A stretch of 7,749 bases of DNA from JAGXTF01 sp040376005. Lineage in GTDB: Bacteria > Bacteroidota > Bacteroidia > NS11-12g > UBA955. The stretch lies in contig JBEIRK010000119.1 of the NCBI GenBank assembly GCA_040376005.1, forward strand, positions 1 to 7,749. The letters run 5' to 3'. Below, piece after piece: positions 1-7,360 of this stretch; positions within the stretch are counted from its first letter, which is position 1, and the number at the start of each line of letters is the position of its first letter. The translations under genes and the position numbers were made by a program. The notes under the pieces are model-generated. The model did no database searches. It was not told where the DNA came from and saw nothing but the letters and a program-made list of their open reading frames with translations.

Positions 1-439
1 GGCTACCTATGATTTGCAACCGGAAATGAGTGCGCCGGAACTGGCGGCGAAGGCTATGGCTATTGTTGAAAATGAACAACCCGATTTTATCTGCTTGAAT
101 TTTGCCAACCCCGATATGGTTGGGCATACAGGTGTTTTCCCGGCCATCGTAAAAGCAGTAGAAACTGTAGATACCTGTTTACAACAATTGGTAGCGGTGC
201 TGCTCAAGCACGATTACAGTGCCTTGGTTATTGCAGATCATGGAAATGCCGATTTTGCAATCAATGAAGATGGGACACCGAATACAGCGCATAGTTTGAA
301 TCCCGTGCCATGCTGGCTGGTAAGCACTACCTTGAAGCCTGAAATGCATGCAGGAATTTTGGCAGATGTAGCACCAACAATTGTGAAAATTATGGGCTTA
401 CAGGCCCCAAAAGAGATGACAGGGTCTCCCTTATTTTAA
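1..439 (+). CDS. gpmI: 2,3-bisphosphoglycerate-independent phosphoglycerate mutase, C-terminal part (5' end outside window)
   Basis: This is the last 145 residues of a cytoplasmic glycolytic enzyme that interconverts 3- and 2-phosphoglycerate using two Mn ions. The frame is open from base 2, so the start lies upstream; the in-frame TTG and ATG near the left edge are internal codons. The fragment opens with the family's YDLQPEMSAPE segment. The metal ligands have exactly the spacing known for the Bacillus stearothermophilus enzyme (D403, H407, D444, H445, H462): here D38 and H42 in NPDMVGHTG, D79 and H80 in IADHGNAD, and H97 in TAHSLNPVP. The alkaline-phosphatase-like phosphatase domain therefore ends intact, with a normal C-terminus (GSPLF). 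The next gene starts one base after the TAA, so the two are probably co-transcribed. I see nothing unusual. Identity is very secure; the missing N-terminal part cannot be judged. Confidence 0.97.
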   Translation, partial: ATYDLQPEMSAPELAAKAMAIVENEQPDFICLNFANPDMVGHTGVFPAIVKAVETVDTCLQQLVAVLLKHDYSALVIADHGNADFAINEDGTPNTAHSLNPVPCWLVSTTLKPEMHAGILADVAPTIVKIMGLQAPKEMTGSPLF

Positions 440-440
440 T

Positions 441-1001
441 ATGAAAAAAATAGCGATTATATGTTCGGTTGTTTTCTTGTTTTCTTGCCAATCGAAAACA
501 GAAATTAATAAGAGTGGATTTTTTGATTTTCCTGCTTTTTTTGAGAAAGAAGCCAAGCAGCTCGATTTAAAGTCTCCGCTGATGGTGCGTAAAACCGTTT
601 CCGAGGGTGAGTCTGTGAATACTTTTGATAGTGCGGTGCGCGATTGGAAAAAAGAACTGCAACTTTTCGAAATCGTAAATCTAAATGCAGTAAAAAATAA
701 GAATATATATTCGGTTTCTGTGGATTCGAGCAAGGGCTTGTCCATTGAAAGATATACTACAGAAGATACGACAGTAGAGTTGCAAGAAGTAAGCATTACC
801 AGGAAGAATAACCGCATAGAATTGGTTGAGGCATTTACCAAGTTGCGTTCTTTTTGGGTGGATCGCGAGATGCGCTTGAGCTACCAACCCTACCGTGGGT
901 ATGGCATGCTCATAACAGAAGATTATATTTGGAGCAAGAAATCAACCCGTGAAATTTATGCCGAAATAGATGGCACGCTGTCGGGTTTTATGGAAAAATA
1001 A
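441..1001 (+). CDS. small putative lipoprotein of unknown function
   Basis: A 186-residue protein with a type II signal peptide: a MKK n-region, a hydrophobic stretch to residue 14, and a lipobox LFSC with the lipidated cysteine at C16. It should be exported and anchored in a membrane, probably facing the periplasm or the cell surface. The mature part has no motif I can tie to a known activity. It shows FFDFPAFFEKEAKQL after the linker (27-41), a conserved-looking DWKKELQLFE segment (68-77) and an aromatic SYQPYRGYGM patch (147-156). Charged and beta-prone stretches alternate, suggesting a small beta-rich fold. From memory it resembles lipoproteins widespread and uncharacterised in Bacteroidota. 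The start is well placed: ATG one base after the gpmI stop, directly preceding the signal peptide, with an AT-rich upstream and no clear Shine-Dalgarno. The aldehyde dehydrogenase gene follows after 5 bases, so it sits mid-operon. Translational coupling to gpmI is likely, but a shared function is not implied. Confidence 0.85.
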   Translation: MKKIAIICSVVFLFSCQSKTEINKSGFFDFPAFFEKEAKQLDLKSPLMVRKTVSEGESVNTFDSAVRDWKKELQLFEIVNLNAVKNKNIYSVSVDSSKGLSIERYTTEDTTVELQEVSITRKNNRIELVEAFTKLRSFWVDREMRLSYQPYRGYGMLITEDYIWSKKSTREIYAEIDGTLSGFMEK

Positions 1002-1006
1002 CGAAA

Positions 1007-2449
1007 ATGATTACCCTAAAAAATTACATCAACGGTGCATTGTGTGCACCTGTTTCTGGGAACTATTTAGACAATTATAATCCAGCAAAAGGTGAAGTAT
1101 ATGCAAGGGTTCCAGATTCTGGAGCTGAAGATGTGGAATTGGCTTGGGAGGCGGCGTGCGCTGCCTTTCCGGCATGGAAAAATACAGCTGCGGAAGACAA
1201 ATTTAAAGTATTAAATCGCATCGCAGAATTAATAGATATTCACCAACAAAAGCTGGCAGAGGCAGAGAGTTTGGATCAAGGAAAACCTGTGTGGTTGGCA
1301 AAGAATGAAATGACGCGTGCGGGTCAAAATTTTAGATTTTTTGCTACTGCCGCCATGCAATTTGGAAGTGAAAGCCATGCGATGGAGGACAAAGCGATAA
1401 ACTATACCCTACGTCAACCCATTGGCGTAGTGGGTTGTATCAGTCCATGGAATCTGCCACTGTATCTTTTTACTTGGAAAATAGCACCTGCCTTGGCTGC
1501 TGGAAATTGTGTTGTTGCGAAACCTTCGGAGTTTACGCCGTATACCGCGGCCTTGTTAGCCGAGATTTGCATTGAAGCGGGTTTGCCTAACGGCGTGTTG
1601 AATATTGTGCACGGTTTGGGTGGCAGTGTGGGGCAGTCTATGGTAGAGCACAAGGGTATTAAAGCCATCAGTTTTACAGGCGGTACCGCAACGGGAAAGC
1701 GCATTGCTTCTGTGGCTGCGCCTATGTTTAAAAAGCTCAGCTTGGAATTGGGGGGTAAAAATCCAAATATCATTTTTGCAGATGCGGATATTGAAAAAGC
1801 GGTAAAAACAACCGTGAATAGTTCTTTCCTGAATCAAGGTGAAATTTGTTTGTGTGGTTCTCGGGTATTTATTCAAAAAGAAATATACGAAACCTTTAAA
1901 GAGAAATTATTGGCCCAAGTAGCGCTACTGAAAACGGGCAATCCTACCGATGATACTGTGCGTGTAGGTGCTATCGTGAGCAAGCCACATTTTGAAAAGG
2001 TGTTGGATTATTTGGAAATTGCCAAAACAGAGGGGGCAAAAGTCCTTATCGGTGGGGTCGCTGTTCAACCAGAAGGTTATGAAAACGGATGGTTTATTGC
2101 GCCAACGATTCTTGAGGGTTTGCCGCAGGATTGCAGAACCAATATGGAAGAAATATTCGGTCCTGTAATTACCATTATGCCCTTTGAAACAGAAGACGAA
2201 GTGCTGGAGTTTGCCAATGCAACCGAATATGGTTTGGCTTGCACACTTTGGACTTCAGATTTGAATCGGGCGCACAGAATGGCAGGGAAAATTGAATCTG
2301 GAATTGTGTGGATAAACTGCTGGTTGCTTCGAGATTTGCGAACTCCGTTTGGCGGAATAAAGCAAAGTGGCGTGGGACGCGAGGGTGGATGGGAAGCAAT
2401 GCGGTTTTTTACCGAGCCTAAGAATGTATGCATTGCAATACACTCCTGA
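1007..2449 (+). CDS. NAD-dependent aldehyde dehydrogenase, ALDH8 / 2-aminomuconate (or 2-hydroxymuconate) semialdehyde dehydrogenase type
   Basis: A full-length 480-residue cytoplasmic aldehyde dehydrogenase. All core residues are present: oxyanion-hole N149 in SPWNLPL, cofactor lysine K172 in AKPSE, the glycine-rich FTGGTATG turn (223-230), general base E247 in LELGGK, catalytic C281 in NQGEICLC, and E382 with F384 in EEIFGP. The subfamily call rests on local signatures shared with human ALDH8A1 and bacterial muconic semialdehyde dehydrogenases: KKLSLELGGKNP, NQGEICLCGSR instead of the usual NQGQ-C-C, and VWINCWLLRDLRTPFGG near 434-450. R442 in the last segment is a candidate for the arginine that holds the substrate carboxylate in the Pseudomonas enzyme; that assignment is my inference. 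Such enzymes oxidise 2-aminomuconate semialdehyde in tryptophan (kynurenine) degradation or 2-hydroxymuconate semialdehyde in meta-cleavage of aromatics. No other gene of either pathway is in the window, so the substrate stays open. The start lies 5 bases after the lipoprotein stop. Confidence 0.93.
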   Translation: MITLKNYINGALCAPVSGNYLDNYNPAKGEVYARVPDSGAEDVELAWEAACAAFPAWKNTAAEDKFKVLNRIAELIDIHQQKLAEAESLDQGKPVWLAKNEMTRAGQNFRFFATAAMQFGSESHAMEDKAINYTLRQPIGVVGCISPWNLPLYLFTWKIAPALAAGNCVVAKPSEFTPYTAALLAEICIEAGLPNGVLNIVHGLGGSVGQSMVEHKGIKAISFTGGTATGKRIASVAAPMFKKLSLELGGKNPNIIFADADIEKAVKTTVNSSFLNQGEICLCGSRVFIQKEIYETFKEKLLAQVALLKTGNPTDDTVRVGAIVSKPHFEKVLDYLEIAKTEGAKVLIGGVAVQPEGYENGWFIAPTILEGLPQDCRTNMEEIFGPVITIMPFETEDEVLEFANATEYGLACTLWTSDLNRAHRMAGKIESGIVWINCWLLRDLRTPFGGIKQSGVGREGGWEAMRFFTEPKNVCIAIHS

Positions 2450-2451
2450 CT

Positions 2452-2482
2452 TTTTACCCTCCATTTTAAATCTATACTTTCG
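2452..2482 (+). promoter_or_regulatory. putative Bacteroidota-type promoter of thiL
   Basis: TACTTTCG at 2475-2482 matches seven of eight positions of the Bacteroidota -7 element TAnnTTTG (six of its six-base core minus one: the last T is C). A T-run at 2451-2455 lies 19 bases upstream where the -33 TTTG would be expected, but it lacks the G, so that half is weak. The box ends only 5 bases before the thiL ATG. This is the only gap of note in the first 6.4 kb and separates the gpmI-lipoprotein-ALDH group from thiL. No terminator hairpin is visible in the same gap, so read-through from upstream is possible. Confidence 0.55.
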
Positions 2483-2487
2483 CAGGT

Positions 2488-3531
2488 ATGTTTGAGAACA
2501 ACCGCAGAACCGAACTAGATTCACTAGGTGAATTTGGTTTGCTTCGGGAATTAGAGTCACATTTTACACCTAAAAACGCTGAGGTGCTTAAGGGCATAGG
2601 TGATGATGCGGCGGTAATACGGCAACAGGGACAATGCTTGGTGATTTCTACCGACCACGCCATTGAAGGAGTGCATTTTGATCTTGCGTTTCACCCTCTC
2701 AAACATTTGGGATACAAGGTTGTGGCTGCTGCGGTGAGTGATATCTGTGCGATGAATGCCAAGCCTACCCAGATTCTGGTAAATATTGGATTAAGCAATC
2801 GTTTCTCCTTAGAAGCGGTAGAAGAGTTGTATGCAGGCATTCAATTGGCCTGCGATAAATATGAAATTGATTTGGTGGGTGGCGATACTTCAGCCAGTCG
2901 CAGCGGATTGTTTTTAAATGTTACGGCGGTAGGGATTGCGGATGAAAATAAAATCACATACCGTTCAGGTGCCAAGCCCAATGACTTACTGGTGATCAGC
3001 GGAGATATTGGCGGCGCATACATGGGGCTGCAAATCTTGGAAAGAGAGAAAAAGGTGTTTTTAGAACATCCTGAAATGCAACCTGATCTTGAAAAATACG
3101 ATTACATCGTGGGGCGTCAACTCAAGCCCGAGGCCCGGTTGGATGTGGTGAAATTACTGAATGAATTGAAGATTATACCTACCTCTATGATTGATGTTAG
3201 TGATGGGGTTGCAAGTGAATTGCACCATCTGGGGTTGCGCAGCAAGGTGGGTTTTGATATTTATGAAAATAAGTTGCCCATAGATCCACAAACCGTAGAT
3301 ACCGCCTTGTCGTTTCAGTTGAATCCCACAATAGCCGCATTAAATGGGGGCGAAGATTTTGAATTGCTCTTTACAGTGGATCAACAACACTATGATGCCA
3401 TAAAAAACCACCCTGATCTCACGATTATAGGACACGTAACTTCTCAAGAAGGGAAGTATAACTTAAACACTGCAGCGGGAAATACCTTTGATATACAAGC
3501 CCAAGGATGGACCAATTATTCTGTAAAATAA
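2488..3531 (+). CDS. thiL: thiamine-monophosphate kinase
   Basis: A 347-residue cytoplasmic kinase that phosphorylates thiamine monophosphate to thiamine diphosphate with ATP, the last step of cofactor biosynthesis. It belongs to the PurM/AIR-synthase-like fold. Motifs appear in the expected order: GIGDDAAVI (36-44), STDHAIEGVHFD (54-65), the SDICAMNA helix (84-91), GGDTSAS (131-137), ISGDIGGAYMG (170-180), IDVSDG (235-240) and GGEDFELLFT (287-296). The acidic residues in these motifs bind Mg-ATP and the diphosphate. Length is normal for the family. The N-terminus MFENNRRTELDSLGEFGLL matches other ThiL proteins of this phylum and fixes the start at 2488. It has its own promoter and no thiamine-synthesis neighbours. 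Its last 25 bases overlap the annotated ATG of the sensor kinase gene, or it abuts that gene by 5 bases if the kinase starts at a TTG. Confidence 0.97.
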   Translation: MFENNRRTELDSLGEFGLLRELESHFTPKNAEVLKGIGDDAAVIRQQGQCLVISTDHAIEGVHFDLAFHPLKHLGYKVVAAAVSDICAMNAKPTQILVNIGLSNRFSLEAVEELYAGIQLACDKYEIDLVGGDTSASRSGLFLNVTAVGIADENKITYRSGAKPNDLLVISGDIGGAYMGLQILEREKKVFLEHPEMQPDLEKYDYIVGRQLKPEARLDVVKLLNELKIIPTSMIDVSDGVASELHHLGLRSKVGFDIYENKLPIDPQTVDTALSFQLNPTIAALNGGEDFELLFTVDQQHYDAIKNHPDLTIIGHVTSQEGKYNLNTAAGNTFDIQAQGWTNYSVK

Positions 3532-6476
3532 GCAATTTGAAACTACACATTCCGAAATATATATTGGTTTTTATCTGTCTGTTTGCCTCTAGGTTTGCAG
3601 CCGCACAAAATCCAGTGCATAGGGTTCTCGATTTTAAAACAGGACTCCCTTCCAATACCATTTACAATATTTATCAAGATAAGAAAGGATACATTTGGAT
3701 TGCGCATGACAAAGGACTGAGCCGTTATAATGGCCATAGTTTTAAGCATTATGCTGGAGGAATATTGCAGAGCCGAGGTCTAAGCAATATTCAGGAAGAC
3801 CACAAAGGAAGAATTTGGTGTCAGAATTTTGCAGGAGAAATATTTTATACAGAAGGTGATAAGTTGGTTTCAGATACGGTAATGCCTTCGGTTGGGAATA
3901 TTATTCCATTTTCAATTTATAATGGGACAAAGCTGTTAACCATTCAAAAAGGAAAGCTTATCAGCCGGGATATTGACAATAATTCGGTGGCTACCATAAA
4001 TACCGGAAATATTGAACTTCCCGACAACAATTTATTGTTGCACGATGAAGATGTTTTTGCCTTCGGTCCAAAGGGCACCTTGGTGAATCTGAGGGCGTTG
4101 AAATACAGGAAATCCTTCGCTTTAGACCCAAGCGTATCTTATTTTATCTCATGCTGGGGAAATGGACGTGTGTATTCCTTTTCAAGAAATGGAGGCAATG
4201 CTGCAAGCTGGTTGGATGAGGCTAGTTCGAATTCACATAATGTAAAGCTGAATTTGGATGCTGTAATTCAGTATGTGACTATCGTAAATTCTGAAATTTG
4301 GATTTCTACATCCAATGGGATATACCGATATAATAAAGACTTAGAACCTATGAATGGCGGTAAGCCCTATTTTGTAGGAAACAATGTAAGCAGATTGATC
4401 GTGGATAGGGAAGGCGTAATGTGGGTGTCTACTTTAAATAAAGGTGTGTTGGTAATTCCAGATTTTCAATTACAAACCATCGCTACGGGTGCCTCCAGTA
4501 TTACAACCGCGGCCTATTTTACCTCCATTAATAAGATTATTCTTGGCACGGGTGATAATAGAATTTTAGAATTAAATCCCTTCAACAATACAGTAAGTGT
4601 ACTAAAGGAATTGGGCCCTCCTACCGATGTATTGCATATATATAATGACGTTGGGAACGATCGTATTTGGATAGCCAGTGATAAATTGTACTCCCTAGTT
4701 GGTGGTGTGAATTTCGTGGAATCGGCAACACCAGTTCCAATGAAAGATATTCATTTCTTAGGAGATGGATTTTATACTATGGCCACTCCAGAAGGGATTG
4801 TACTCGTGCGTAAAACGCCAGATTCGACGGATCAGAGCTTTGCAATGCAGGTGTGGGGTAAAAAAATCCCATGGAAAAACGACAGACAATTGCTTCCAGG
4901 TTCTGAGGGAAGGGCTAAAGCAGTAGAATGGGACAACGCCAAGGAAATATTGTATGGTGCCAATTACAAGGGCCTCTTTAGCTGGTCTAAAAAAGGGGGT
5001 ATGCAACGCTACAAGCTGGGCGGAAAGGATATTTATGCATCCGATCTCATGCTCATTGGTTCGAAATTGTATATCGGTACCTATGATGGCAGGTTGCTTA
5101 TTTTAGAAAACGGTAAAATCATCCTAGAAATACAATCCTTTAAGGGTAATCCTGGCGGAACACTCATACGCTTGCGCCAATACAATGAGTATGTATGGCT
5201 GTTGTATGAAAACTCGCTAGTGAGATATAATACGCGCAACAACACATACAAGGTTTTTAGCACTGCAAGTGGCTTGCCCAATACAGAAATTAAAGATATT
5301 GTAATTCAGAATGGCATTGTATATCTCGCTACACGCGATGGACTTATTAGTTTTAAAGAAAATTTTCAAGCCAGAAGGGAATCTCCAACCATTTACATAG
5401 AGGATGTAGCAGTAAACCACGCATTCAAGCCCAGCCGGGCCGATTTACTCAACCTGCGCACCAATGAAAATAACTTAGAAATTGAGATTTCTGTATTGTC
5501 CTACCGCAATAATGCAAACCTCAAAGTACTTTATAGTTTGAATGATGAAGAATGGTTACCTATCGGAGGAACAGGAAGATTATTGCAACTCGTAGGTCTA
5601 GCTCCCGGTAAATATGTTGTGCGTTTTAAAGCCGTTACCGCTGATGGTAGAGAAATCCCTGCAGCGGAAATGCTCACCTTCAAAATAGCAGCGCCAATTT
5701 ATGCGCGCTGGTGGTTTATACTTCTCCTGCTGTTGTTTATCAGTTCTATTGTGTACTTCTTCATGCGCTTTAGAATTTATGAACTGAAAAAAGAAGCGGC
5801 CTTTAAAAGTGAAAAAGATAAACTGCAAAGGGAATTGCAAATCAGCACACTTACCAGTATTAAATCTCAAATGAATCCGCACTTTGTATTTAATGCGTTG
5901 AATACGGTGCAGTCCTACATATTCACCAATGAGAAAGAAAATGCATCGGATTACCTGAGCAAGTTTTCTGAACTTACCCGTATGGTTTTGGACATGAGTT
6001 CAAAGGAGAAGATTACACTTACTGAGGAAATTAAGGCACTCAGACTCTATTTGGATTTGGAAAAGAAACGTTTTGAAGATACCATTGAGTATCAAATTGT
6101 GGTCAATGGCATAAGCAATCCAGATTTGATTCAAATTCCATCAATGCTCATTCAGCCCTACGTAGAAAATGCCATTAAACACGGTCTATTGCATAAAAAA
6201 GGTGAACGCAAACTCAAGATAGAGTTCTTGCGCGAAGGCAATGCTGTGATTGCATTTATCGATGACAATGGTATAGGTAGAAAGAAGTCAAACGAAATGA
6301 AAATGTTGAAACCCTCATCGCACAAGAGCTTTGCGAGTGAAGCAAATTCAAAGCGCCTCGCTATTCTTAATCAAGGAAGAGAAAATACCATTGATATTGA
6401 ATATTTGGATAAGAGTGATTCCTATGGTCATACTATGGGAACTATGGTGATCCTAGCTATTCCATTGAATTTCTGA
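3507..6476 (+). CDS. membrane sensor histidine kinase: periplasmic two-component-regulator propeller, Y_Y_Y domain, LytS-type kinase
   Basis: A 989-residue sensor. A signal peptide with hydrophobic core near 18-28 ends in RFAAA, with probable cleavage before Q34. Residues about 40-620 form propeller blades; recognisable ones include LPSNTIYNIYQDKKGYIWIAH (47-67 region), DHKGRIW (98-104), NSEIWISTSNGIYRYN (261-276), DREGVMWVSTLNKG (300-313), NDRIWIAS (384-391), GSKLYIGTYDG (518-528) and a final LPNTEIKDI..YLATRDGL (590-613). A Y_Y_Y beta-sandwich follows (about 650-728), then one membrane helix (735-753), a short coiled coil (756-783) and a His_kinase domain with phospho-acceptor H792 in QMNPHFVFN, N-box QPYVENAIKHG (883-893, N888) and D/G-box DDNGIGR (919-925). 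It probably autophosphorylates on binding an unknown periplasmic ligand and passes phosphate to the LytTR regulator downstream. The start is ambiguous: ATG 3507 overlaps thiL by 25 bases, while TTG 3537 gives a more standard signal peptide. Confidence 0.95.
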   Translation: MDQLFCKISNLKLHIPKYILVFICLFASRFAAAQNPVHRVLDFKTGLPSNTIYNIYQDKKGYIWIAHDKGLSRYNGHSFKHYAGGILQSRGLSNIQEDHKGRIWCQNFAGEIFYTEGDKLVSDTVMPSVGNIIPFSIYNGTKLLTIQKGKLISRDIDNNSVATINTGNIELPDNNLLLHDEDVFAFGPKGTLVNLRALKYRKSFALDPSVSYFISCWGNGRVYSFSRNGGNAASWLDEASSNSHNVKLNLDAVIQYVTIVNSEIWISTSNGIYRYNKDLEPMNGGKPYFVGNNVSRLIVDREGVMWVSTLNKGVLVIPDFQLQTIATGASSITTAAYFTSINKIILGTGDNRILELNPFNNTVSVLKELGPPTDVLHIYNDVGNDRIWIASDKLYSLVGGVNFVESATPVPMKDIHFLGDGFYTMATPEGIVLVRKTPDSTDQSFAMQVWGKKIPWKNDRQLLPGSEGRAKAVEWDNAKEILYGANYKGLFSWSKKGGMQRYKLGGKDIYASDLMLIGSKLYIGTYDGRLLILENGKIILEIQSFKGNPGGTLIRLRQYNEYVWLLYENSLVRYNTRNNTYKVFSTASGLPNTEIKDIVIQNGIVYLATRDGLISFKENFQARRESPTIYIEDVAVNHAFKPSRADLLNLRTNENNLEIEISVLSYRNNANLKVLYSLNDEEWLPIGGTGRLLQLVGLAPGKYVVRFKAVTADGREIPAAEMLTFKIAAPIYARWWFILLLLLFISSIVYFFMRFRIYELKKEAAFKSEKDKLQRELQISTLTSIKSQMNPHFVFNALNTVQSYIFTNEKENASDYLSKFSELTRMVLDMSSKEKITLTEEIKALRLYLDLEKKRFEDTIEYQIVVNGISNPDLIQIPSMLIQPYVENAIKHGLLHKKGERKLKIEFLREGNAVIAFIDDNGIGRKKSNEMKMLKPSSHKSFASEANSKRLAILNQGRENTIDIEYLDKSDSYGHTMGTMVILAIPLNF

Positions 6477-6494
6477 TATTTTAACAGTATAGTA

Positions 6495-6525
6495 TTCGGA
6501 TTTTTACATAATTAGAATATATTTG
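6495..6525 (+). promoter_or_regulatory. consensus Bacteroidota promoter of the LytTR regulator gene
   Basis: TATATTTG at 6518-6525 is an exact match to the -7 element TAnnTTTG. TTCG at 6495-6498 resembles the -33 TTTG with one mismatch, and the 19-base spacer is in the normal range. The box ends 4 bases before the ATG at 6530, so the transcript would have almost no leader. A tandem AGTAT AGTAT lies at 6486-6495, just upstream of and touching the -33. This places a separate start of transcription between kinase and regulator. Confidence 0.7.
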
Positions 6526-6529
6526 AACC

Positions 6530-7300
6530 ATGTCTAGCTTCCCTTGCGTAATTATTGACGATGAAAGTATGGCGCGCAAGTTGCTCAAAGCCATGCTTGA
6601 CACTTATTGCCCCGACCTTGAAGTTGTTGCCGAATGTTCTGATCTGCCTTCAGGTGTTAAGGCGATTAAGAAGTATGCACCTAAGTTGGTTTTCCTTGAT
6701 ATTGAAATGCCAGGCTATAGCGGACTTGAACTTCTCGATTTCTTTGATGAAGATGAGGTTACCTTTGATGTAATCTTTATTACTGCCTATAATGAATACG
6801 CCATTCAGGCATTTAGATTCTCCGCAATTGATTACCTATTGAAGCCTTTGCAGCACCAGCAACTCGTAGACGCGGTGGATCGTTTCATTAAGAAAAGTGA
6901 AAAGCAAACTTCACAAAAGTTAGAAGCCTTGCGTGGTAACTTGAATGCAGAAGAACCTGTGGGGGAGAAACGCATTGTTATTCCTATCGGCCAATCTTTG
7001 AAATTTATTAAGGTTAGCGACATCGTCCTTATCCGAGGCGAGGGAGCCTACAGCGAAGTGGTACTTAACAGTGGTGAAAAACTACTGGCGAGTAAAAACC
7101 TAAAACACTTTGAAGATATGTTGAGTATTGCACCAAGATTCTTCAGATCGCATAAGAGCTATATTATCAATATTCAACATGTACTTGAATATAGTAAGTC
7201 TGATGGAGGTGTTATTTTCATGAAAGGTGAAAATAATACAGCAGGCTTATCTGTAGATAAAGTGGAAGAGTTCTTGAAATTGATGCAAGGCGGAAATTGA
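6530..7300 (+). CDS. LytTR-family response regulator
   Basis: A 256-residue cytoplasmic DNA-binding regulator. The receiver domain (about 5-122) has the acidic pair D10/D11 in IIDDE, phospho-acceptor D57 in FLDIEMPG, T85 in FITAYNEYA and K105 in DYLLKPL, so it should be competent for phosphorylation. A linker of about 25 residues (121-146) leads to a LytTR domain (147-250), recognisable by KFIKVSDIVLIRGEGAYSEV (158-177), the ASKNLKHFEDML segment and the signature FFRSHKSYIINIQHV (204-218). LytTR proteins bind as dimers to short direct repeats. The gene lies directly downstream of the LytS-type kinase, which is the standard pairing for His_kinase/LytTR systems, so cognate partnership is very likely. 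Its targets are unknown; nothing in the window is an obvious regulon. The ATG is the first in frame and fits the normal receiver N-terminus. Confidence 0.96.
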   Translation: MSSFPCVIIDDESMARKLLKAMLDTYCPDLEVVAECSDLPSGVKAIKKYAPKLVFLDIEMPGYSGLELLDFFDEDEVTFDVIFITAYNEYAIQAFRFSAIDYLLKPLQHQQLVDAVDRFIKKSEKQTSQKLEALRGNLNAEEPVGEKRIVIPIGQSLKFIKVSDIVLIRGEGAYSEVVLNSGEKLLASKNLKHFEDMLSIAPRFFRSHKSYIINIQHVLEYSKSDGGVIFMKGENNTAGLSVDKVEEFLKLMQGGN

Positions 7301-7317
7301 TTTTTTCGCAAGAAATC
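7299..7317 (+). terminator. weak AU-rich hairpin at the end of the LytTR gene
   Basis: GATTTTTTCGCAAGAAATC folds into an 8-pair stem (one G-U) with a 3-base CGC loop, beginning inside the TGA stop codon. The stem is A/T-rich and so weak, and it is followed by mixed sequence with T-rich stretches (7322-7345), not by an immediate T tract. It might stabilise a 3' end or slow polymerase; a true intrinsic terminator is doubtful. Confidence 0.25.
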
Positions 7318-7345
7318 TCAACTTTTCATATTTAATTTATTTTTT

Positions 7346-7360
7346 GCTTGATATTCAAGC
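7346..7360. repeat. perfect inverted repeat covering the aspS -33 region
   Basis: GCTTGATATTCAAGC consists of two perfect 6-base arms around a 3-base TAT centre. It contains the CTTG (7347-7350) that I take as the -33 element of the aspS promoter. Its last three bases (7358-7360) are also the first three of the next palindrome, so in RNA the two hairpins exclude each other. Confidence 0.6.

Noticed and set aside
431..841. 136-codon open frame on the minus strand across the lipoprotein gene
   Set aside because: It is antisense to a gene with a clear signal peptide and good operon placement, and its translation has no recognisable domain; the AT-rich sequence simply lacks stops in that frame.
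2450..2487. Terminator between the aldehyde dehydrogenase and thiL
   Set aside because: There is a T-run right after the stop codon, but no hairpin precedes it.
1414..2560. Several minus-strand open frames opposite the aldehyde dehydrogenase
   Set aside because: The + strand encodes an intact, motif-complete enzyme throughout; the antisense translations show no family features.
6484..6513. Possible LytTR binding repeats upstream of the regulator
   Set aside because: ACAGTATAG at 6484-6492 fits the degenerate LytTR half-site with one mismatch, but no good second half-site appears at the expected 12-13 base spacing. One degenerate match in AT-rich DNA is not enough for a feature.
6555..6773. 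72-codon + strand open frame inside the LytTR regulator
   Set aside because: It is an out-of-frame shadow of the receiver domain, which is complete in the main frame.
3507..7300. Hybrid or polysaccharide-utilisation two-component system
   Set aside because: The kinase ends after its ATPase domain with no receiver or AraC output attached, and no SusC/SusD or carbohydrate-active enzyme gene is in the window.
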